Shown here: positions 40,185 to 43,692 of the stretch, one piece after another
How positions within the stretch are numbered: the first letter of the stretch is position 1
Layout: the number at the start of each line of letters is the position of its first letter
The notes under the pieces: model-generated
Seen by the model: the letters and a program-made list of their open reading frames with translations, nothing else
What the model was told of the DNA's origin: nothing
Database searches by the model: none
Program-made: the position numbers and the translations under genes
Source of the DNA: an uncultured Lachnospiraceae bacterium
GTDB lineage: Bacteria; Bacillota; Clostridia; Lachnospirales; Lachnospiraceae
Assembly (NCBI GenBank): GCA_902489645.1
Contig: CABUAW010000015.1
Location: 1 to 43,692, forward strand
DNA: 43,692 nt
Reading direction: 5' to 3'

Positions 40185-40890
40185 TATTGACCACCTCCAT
40201 AAACAGGGATTCCAGAGACTCTCCCTTCGTCAGTTCATCAATGCGGCCGCTGGCAATAAGGCGTCCTTCTTTGATGATGGCCACTTTATTGCAAAGTTTC
40301 TCCGCCACATCCAGTACATGGGTTGAAAAGAAAATCGAAGCGCCGTCTTCACACATTTCCCGCATTTTATTTTTCAATATGAGGGTTGCTTTCGGGTCCA
40401 GCCCGACAAAGGGTTCATCCAGAATCAATAACTTCGGATGATGAATCAGAGCGCCGATAATGACAAGCTTCTGTTTCATTCCATGAGAATAGGAAGAAAT
40501 CAAATCTCCCAGTGCTTCCGTAATTTCAAAAGCCTTTGCCGCCCTCCGAATCTCTTCCTCCCTCTCCCTGGCCGGTATTCCAAAAATGTCGGCAATAAAA
40601 TTCAAATACTGGATACCCGTCAGATAATCATAGACATCCGGGTTATCCGGAATATAGGCCATCATTGATTTACATTGGACAGGCGCATCCTTCATTGACA
40701 GACCGTCAATCAAAATTTCTCCTTCATCAAATTTCTGAATACCGACAATACATTTGATGGTGGTTGTCTTGCCTGCGCCATTATGCCCTATAAATCCATA
40801 AATATCTCCATCCTGAACGTCGATGCTCAGATTCGATACGGCCCTCTTCCCTCCGTGATAGATTTTCGTTAAATTCTTTATTTCAAGCAT
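40168..40890 (-). CDS. ABC transporter ATP-binding protein
   Basis: 240 residues. Walker A GHNGAGKTT (35-43), signature SYSHGMKQKL, Walker B LLILDEPFVGLDP, H-loop FFSTHVLD. This is the CcmA/BcrA-like group of exporter ATPases. It pairs with the overlapping permease gene. It is transcribed divergently from blaI-blaR1, from its own promoter (40917-40945), and its ATG is preceded by AAGGAGG. Export of an antibiotic, peptide or lipid is possible but not shown. Confidence 0.9.
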   Translation of the reverse strand: MLEIKNLTKIYHGGKRAVSNLSIDVQDGDIYGFIGHNGAGKTTTIKCIVGIQKFDEGEILIDGLSMKDAPVQCKSMMAYIPDNPDVYDYLTGIQYLNFIADIFGIPAREREEEIRRAAKAFEITEALGDLISSYSHGMKQKLVIIGALIHHPKLLILDEPFVGLDPKATLILKNKMREMCEDGASIFFSTHVLDVAEKLCNKVAIIKEGRLIASGRIDELTKGESLESLFMEVVNNVSAD

Positions 40891-40916
40891 CTTTTTTACC
40901 TCCTTACACCTAAAAG

Positions 40917-40945
40917 CATATACCTTCTTCCCTGTGGAATGTCAA
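40917..40945 (-). promoter_or_regulatory. Promoter of the ABC exporter genes
   Basis: Minus strand: exact TTGACA (40940-40945), 17-bp spacer, TATATG (40917-40922). A lone TGTA half-site (GGTGTAAGG) lies in the leader, but no full BlaI operator. Confidence 0.6.
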
Positions 40946-40962
40946 CCCTTAATTTTCAAACA

Positions 40963-40991
40963 TTGACAAGCAGGTACTTTAAAGATATACT
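40963..40991 (+). promoter_or_regulatory. Promoter of blaI-blaR1
   Basis: Exact TTGACA (40963-40968), 17-bp spacer, TATACT (40986-40991); predicted start about 40998. Confidence 0.8.
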
Positions 40992-41001
40992 ATTTTTATA
41001 C

Positions 41002-41011
41002 TACACATGTA
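41002..41011. promoter_or_regulatory. BlaI-type operator
   Basis: TACACATGTA has the TACA-N2-TGTA palindrome of staphylococcal bla/mec operators and lies just after the predicted transcription start of blaI, so bound BlaI would block its own operon. Confidence 0.65.
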
Positions 41012-41029
41012 AGATTTGGAGGAAACAGG

Positions 41030-41407
41030 ATGAATCAACTGCCTCAGATATCCGAAGCCGAATATGAAGTAATGAAAGTTGTCTGGAAGGAAGCTCCCGT
41101 CAGTACCAATGCGGTCACCGAATTATTGACAAAAACAACGGACTGGAGTCCAAAGACTATCCAGACCCTGTTAAAACGTCTCGTAAATAAAGGCGCATTA
41201 ACCTATGAAAAACAGGGGCGGGTCTTTGTCTACACACCACTGGTCGAAGAAAATTCTTATATCCGCCAGAAAAGCCGTTCCTTTTTAAAACGTTACTTCG
41301 ACGGGGATATGTCCCGGATGCTCTCGGCCTGTCTCGAAGAAAAACCGCTGACCAGAAACGAAATTGACACACTTCGGGCTATCCTGACCGAATATGAAAA
41401 TAAATAA
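41030..41407 (+). CDS. blaI: BlaI/MecI-family repressor
   Basis: 125 residues. Winged-helix N-terminal domain starting ISEAEYEVMKVVWKEAPVST, with TTDWSPKTIQTLLKRLVNKGAL as the recognition helix and wing, and a C-terminal dimerisation helix region. It binds TACA/TGTA operators and is inactivated through the sensor-protease BlaR1, whose gene follows by 4-11 nt. GGAGGAAACAGG precedes the ATG. With no beta-lactamase gene in sight, the regulon may be distant or include the divergent ABC exporter. Confidence 0.93.
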   Translation: MNQLPQISEAEYEVMKVVWKEAPVSTNAVTELLTKTTDWSPKTIQTLLKRLVNKGALTYEKQGRVFVYTPLVEENSYIRQKSRSFLKRYFDGDMSRMLSACLEEKPLTRNEIDTLRAILTEYENK

Positions 41408-41418
41408 GGAGGATGGTA

Positions 41419-43257
41419 ATGACATCTTTTTCGATTCATTTTATCCTGTGTAACCTTTTTATTGCACTCGTTATCCTGACGATTACCGCCGTAAAATATT
41501 TATTCAAAAATCATTTATCTGCCCGGACGGTCTACCGCCTCTGGTCCGTTCTTTTTATATTAATGGCCCTGCCCTTCCTTCCGGTGCGCCTGCCCGGGCT
41601 GTCTCAGATATTTTTTCAAATCTGGCCTTCGGAAACACTTTCCAAAATCAGCGGGCCGGCGGCGTCGGCCGCGCAGATTGTCCGCGAAGTTCGCCCGGAT
41701 TGGATGAATGATTTTACGGTTTCTGCAGCACGCGAAACGCCGGAGGTTCTTGGAAATCTTTGTTGGATTCTATGGCTTGCCGGTATTTTTTTCATGCTTA
41801 TTTTCCAGATAAGAAGTATCCGAAAACTATCTCTTATGAAATATAACGCCGCTCCGGCAGCCCACCCAGGTATCCGCCGCCTATTTAAACAGTGCTGCAG
41901 CGAATTAAAAATCACGAAAATACCGGGGCTATACACTACGCCGCTATTAAAGACGCCAGTCATGGCCGGCATTTTTCGAGCGGGTATTTATTTGCCTGAG
42001 TATCTGATATCAGAAACCCCCGTATCATCACTGCGCCACATATTTTTACATGAACTGACCCACTATAAACAAAAAGACGCCTGGACGGGCGTCCTGATGA
42101 ACCTGTTCCTTCTGCTTTACTGGCCAAATCCCTTTGTATGGTTTGCCATAAACGAAATCCGAAGTGACCGCGAAATCGCCTGTGACGCTGTGGTTCTCAA
42201 AGCTATTGGTGAAGAAAATGCTCTTGACTACGGAAATACCCTCCTCAATCTGGCCGAAAAAATTTCTATGGATTTTTCTCCTTTTGCTCCGGGCCTCAGC
42301 GGAAATATGCGTCAAATGACCCGACGTATCCGCCACATTGCCGCATATCGCTGTCCGACAAAGGCTTCCTTCATAAAAAGTCTATGTATCGGCACGGCTG
42401 CGGCCACTCTGCTCCTCTCGCTGTCTCCGGTATTCAGCGCCTTCGCCCTCTATCCGGCCTCCGGCGTTTCTTCCCTTTCCGAAGCCGACGTCCGTCTATC
42501 CGACGGAGACCGGACGAAAATCGATTTTTCTGAAATCAATCTTTCTTCCTATTTTGGAGATATGGACGGAACCTTTGTTTTCTATGATTTATCGGAGGAT
42601 ACCTGGCAAATTTATAACAAGTCGTCGGCCTTTACCCGCGTATCGCCGGATTCAACCTACAAAATTTACAGCGCCTTATTTGCCCTGGACGCCGGAATTA
42701 TTACGCCTGACGATTCTAAAATAAGCTGGAACGGTAAAATCTATACTTATGACGTCTGGAATAAAGACCAGAATCTGGATTCTGCCATGGAAAATTCCGT
42801 CAACTGGTATTTTCAGACGTTGGAAACAATGATGGGAAAAGCGGCCCTCCGGCAATATATTGAAGCGATTCATTACGGAAACGAGGATTTGAGCGGTGAA
42901 TTTCCATCCTGCTGGCTGGAATCCTCTCTGAAAATATCCCCCGTGGAGCAGGTTTATCTTCTAAAAGAAACCTTTGGCGGGCAATCCGGTTCCACAAAGG
43001 AATTTGATGCTTCTCATATAAACGCCGTAAAAAATGCGCTTTATCTCTACGATATTCCCGGCGGCTCCCTTTACGGCAAGACCGGTACGGGCAATATTGA
43101 CAATCACAATATCCGGGGATGGTTTGTGGGCTTTGCCGAATACAATGGACATACGTGCTGCTTTGCAACCCATATTGAAGCCCCCGACAATGCCGCCGGA
43201 AGTCAGGCAGCCCAAATCACCCTGGCTATCCTTTCAGACTTTGGTATCACTCACTGA
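41419..43257 (+). CDS. blaR1: BlaR1/MecR1-type sensor-transducer (M56 peptidase plus penicillin-binding domain)
   Basis: 612 residues. Membrane segments at the N terminus surround the M56 zinc-protease motif HELTH (211-215, in FLHELTHYKQKD); a further membrane segment near 320 leads to the extracellular sensor domain, which has the class D beta-lactamase-like active site S412-TY-K415, S460-V-N462 and K554-TGTG. All key residues of both parts are present, so it should sense beta-lactams and trigger BlaI cleavage. GGAGG is 6 nt before ATG 41419; an ATG at 41413 abuts the SD. Its 3' end overlaps the convergent partial gene by 11 nt. Confidence 0.93.
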   Translation: MTSFSIHFILCNLFIALVILTITAVKYLFKNHLSARTVYRLWSVLFILMALPFLPVRLPGLSQIFFQIWPSETLSKISGPAASAAQIVREVRPDWMNDFTVSAARETPEVLGNLCWILWLAGIFFMLIFQIRSIRKLSLMKYNAAPAAHPGIRRLFKQCCSELKITKIPGLYTTPLLKTPVMAGIFRAGIYLPEYLISETPVSSLRHIFLHELTHYKQKDAWTGVLMNLFLLLYWPNPFVWFAINEIRSDREIACDAVVLKAIGEENALDYGNTLLNLAEKISMDFSPFAPGLSGNMRQMTRRIRHIAAYRCPTKASFIKSLCIGTAAATLLLSLSPVFSAFALYPASGVSSLSEADVRLSDGDRTKIDFSEINLSSYFGDMDGTFVFYDLSEDTWQIYNKSSAFTRVSPDSTYKIYSALFALDAGIITPDDSKISWNGKIYTYDVWNKDQNLDSAMENSVNWYFQTLETMMGKAALRQYIEAIHYGNEDLSGEFPSCWLESSLKISPVEQVYLLKETFGGQSGSTKEFDASHINAVKNALYLYDIPGGSLYGKTGTGNIDNHNIRGWFVGFAEYNGHTCCFATHIEAPDNAAGSQAAQITLAILSDFGITH

Positions 43258-43692
43258 CACGATACCGGTACAGGGGAATCCGGCTTGCTCCGTCGCCTAA
43301 AATATGATTTTCCAAATATCGAATAGTATTTTCCTCCGGAAATTCCACGGTCAGCTCATGGCTCACTATACCGTCTGTTCCGGCCCGGGTGCAGACCGCG
43401 TCCACCGTCACTGTCAGCGTACCGTCTCCATTGTCCCGGATATCGACGGCTTCCGGAACGGAGGTCCAAAAAGCCGCCAGCGTATAATTACCACAGCCCA
43501 GATTTACACATCCGTAAGTATTGGTTTCCGAATCATATACGCCATACTGGCGAAGCTCTTCCTGCGTCACCGGCAAGTATTTCATCATCAGCGTTTCAAA
43601 ATCCTTTGCAGGAATACCATCCGGGAAATCATCTCTCTCAAAAGCGATTCCTGTGGAAAGCAGATAAAAGGCTTCATAAAGTCCGTTAAAAT
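43247..43692 (-). CDS. Unrecognised protein, C-terminal part (5' end beyond the window)
   Basis: The frame is open from the right edge (beginning FNGLYEAFYLLSTGIAFERD) to TGA/stop at 43247, 148 residues, with no start inside needed. Visible: PVTQEELRQYGVYDSETNTY, a beta-rich stretch with NGDGTLTVTVDAV, and an ending RIPLYRYRVSE. Its composition suggests an extracytoplasmic, beta-rich domain, possibly a DUF6070-like lipoprotein, but I cannot confirm that. It is convergent with blaR1 and overlaps it by 11 nt. Confidence 0.65.
   Translation of the reverse strand, partial: FNGLYEAFYLLSTGIAFERDDFPDGIPAKDFETLMMKYLPVTQEELRQYGVYDSETNTYGCVNLGCGNYTLAAFWTSVPEAVDIRDNGDGTLTVTVDAVCTRAGTDGIVSHELTVEFPEENTIRYLENHILGDGASRIPLYRYRVSE

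Overview
This window looks like the chromosome of a Lachnospiraceae-type Firmicute (Clostridia). The signs are a class A RNase P RNA, the dgt-dnaG-rpoD-trmK-nif3 gene order, an LL-diaminopimelate aminotransferase, a DUF4317 protein, a PurO-type IMP cyclohydrolase beside a stand-alone AICAR transformylase, G-rich Shine-Dalgarno sites and classical TTGACA/TATAAT promoters. No tRNA and no CRISPR array was seen.

Layout. (1) 1-7243, minus strand: the 5' part of rnpB, then (in transcription order from 7243 leftwards) dgt, dnaG, rpoD, trmK, nif3 and a nucleoside kinase, a housekeeping macromolecular-synthesis operon. (2) 7337-8891: mutY on plus, possibly leaderless, then a small membrane protein on minus. 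(3) 9006-13755, minus: a metal-homeostasis block with feoA, feoB and a 49-residue Cys-rich membrane protein, followed (further right, separate transcript) by two G3E/CobW GTPases. One carries a tail with about 35 histidines; the other carries a C-terminal domain of the TIGR03943/DUF1980 type. (4) 13759-19634, minus: tcdA, a leucine-rich-repeat protein, a VWA protein, a MoxR-type AAA ATPase and an M18 aminopeptidase, tightly packed. (5) about 19720-25955: a mobile element of about 6.2 kb. (6) 26040-29282: purine genes (minus) diverging from dapL (plus). (7) 29333-35720: a DNA glycosylase, a small alarmone synthetase, a DUF4317 protein, adenosine deaminase, an ArsC/Spx-like protein, an ABC-F ATPase and ferritin. 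(8) 35805-43692: an ABC-class ATPase, an RluA pseudouridine synthase, a two-gene ABC exporter diverging from blaI-blaR1, and the 3' part of an unrecognised gene at the right edge.

The mobile element is the most interesting part. A large serine recombinase and a TnpW-like protein sit at its left end. Its centre resembles the regulatory module of Tn916: consensus promoter, short leader peptide, tandem terminators, resistance gene, Cys-rich KTR protein (Orf6-like), terminator, Orf7-like sigma factor and Orf8-like protein. The slot that tet(M) fills in Tn916 is filled here by a MATE efflux pump. This suggests an efflux pump controlled by ribosome-mediated transcription attenuation. The element has no relaxase but has a cluster of three palindromes that could be a transfer origin, and it carries an unrecognised membrane-anchored protein of 264 residues near its right end. 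Short inverted repeats (11 bp) mark its probable ends.

Other regulatory points: a BlaI-type operator (TACACATGTA) lies just downstream of the blaI promoter, facing the ABC exporter; the second CobW gene has a promoter whose transcript would start at a terminator-like hairpin.
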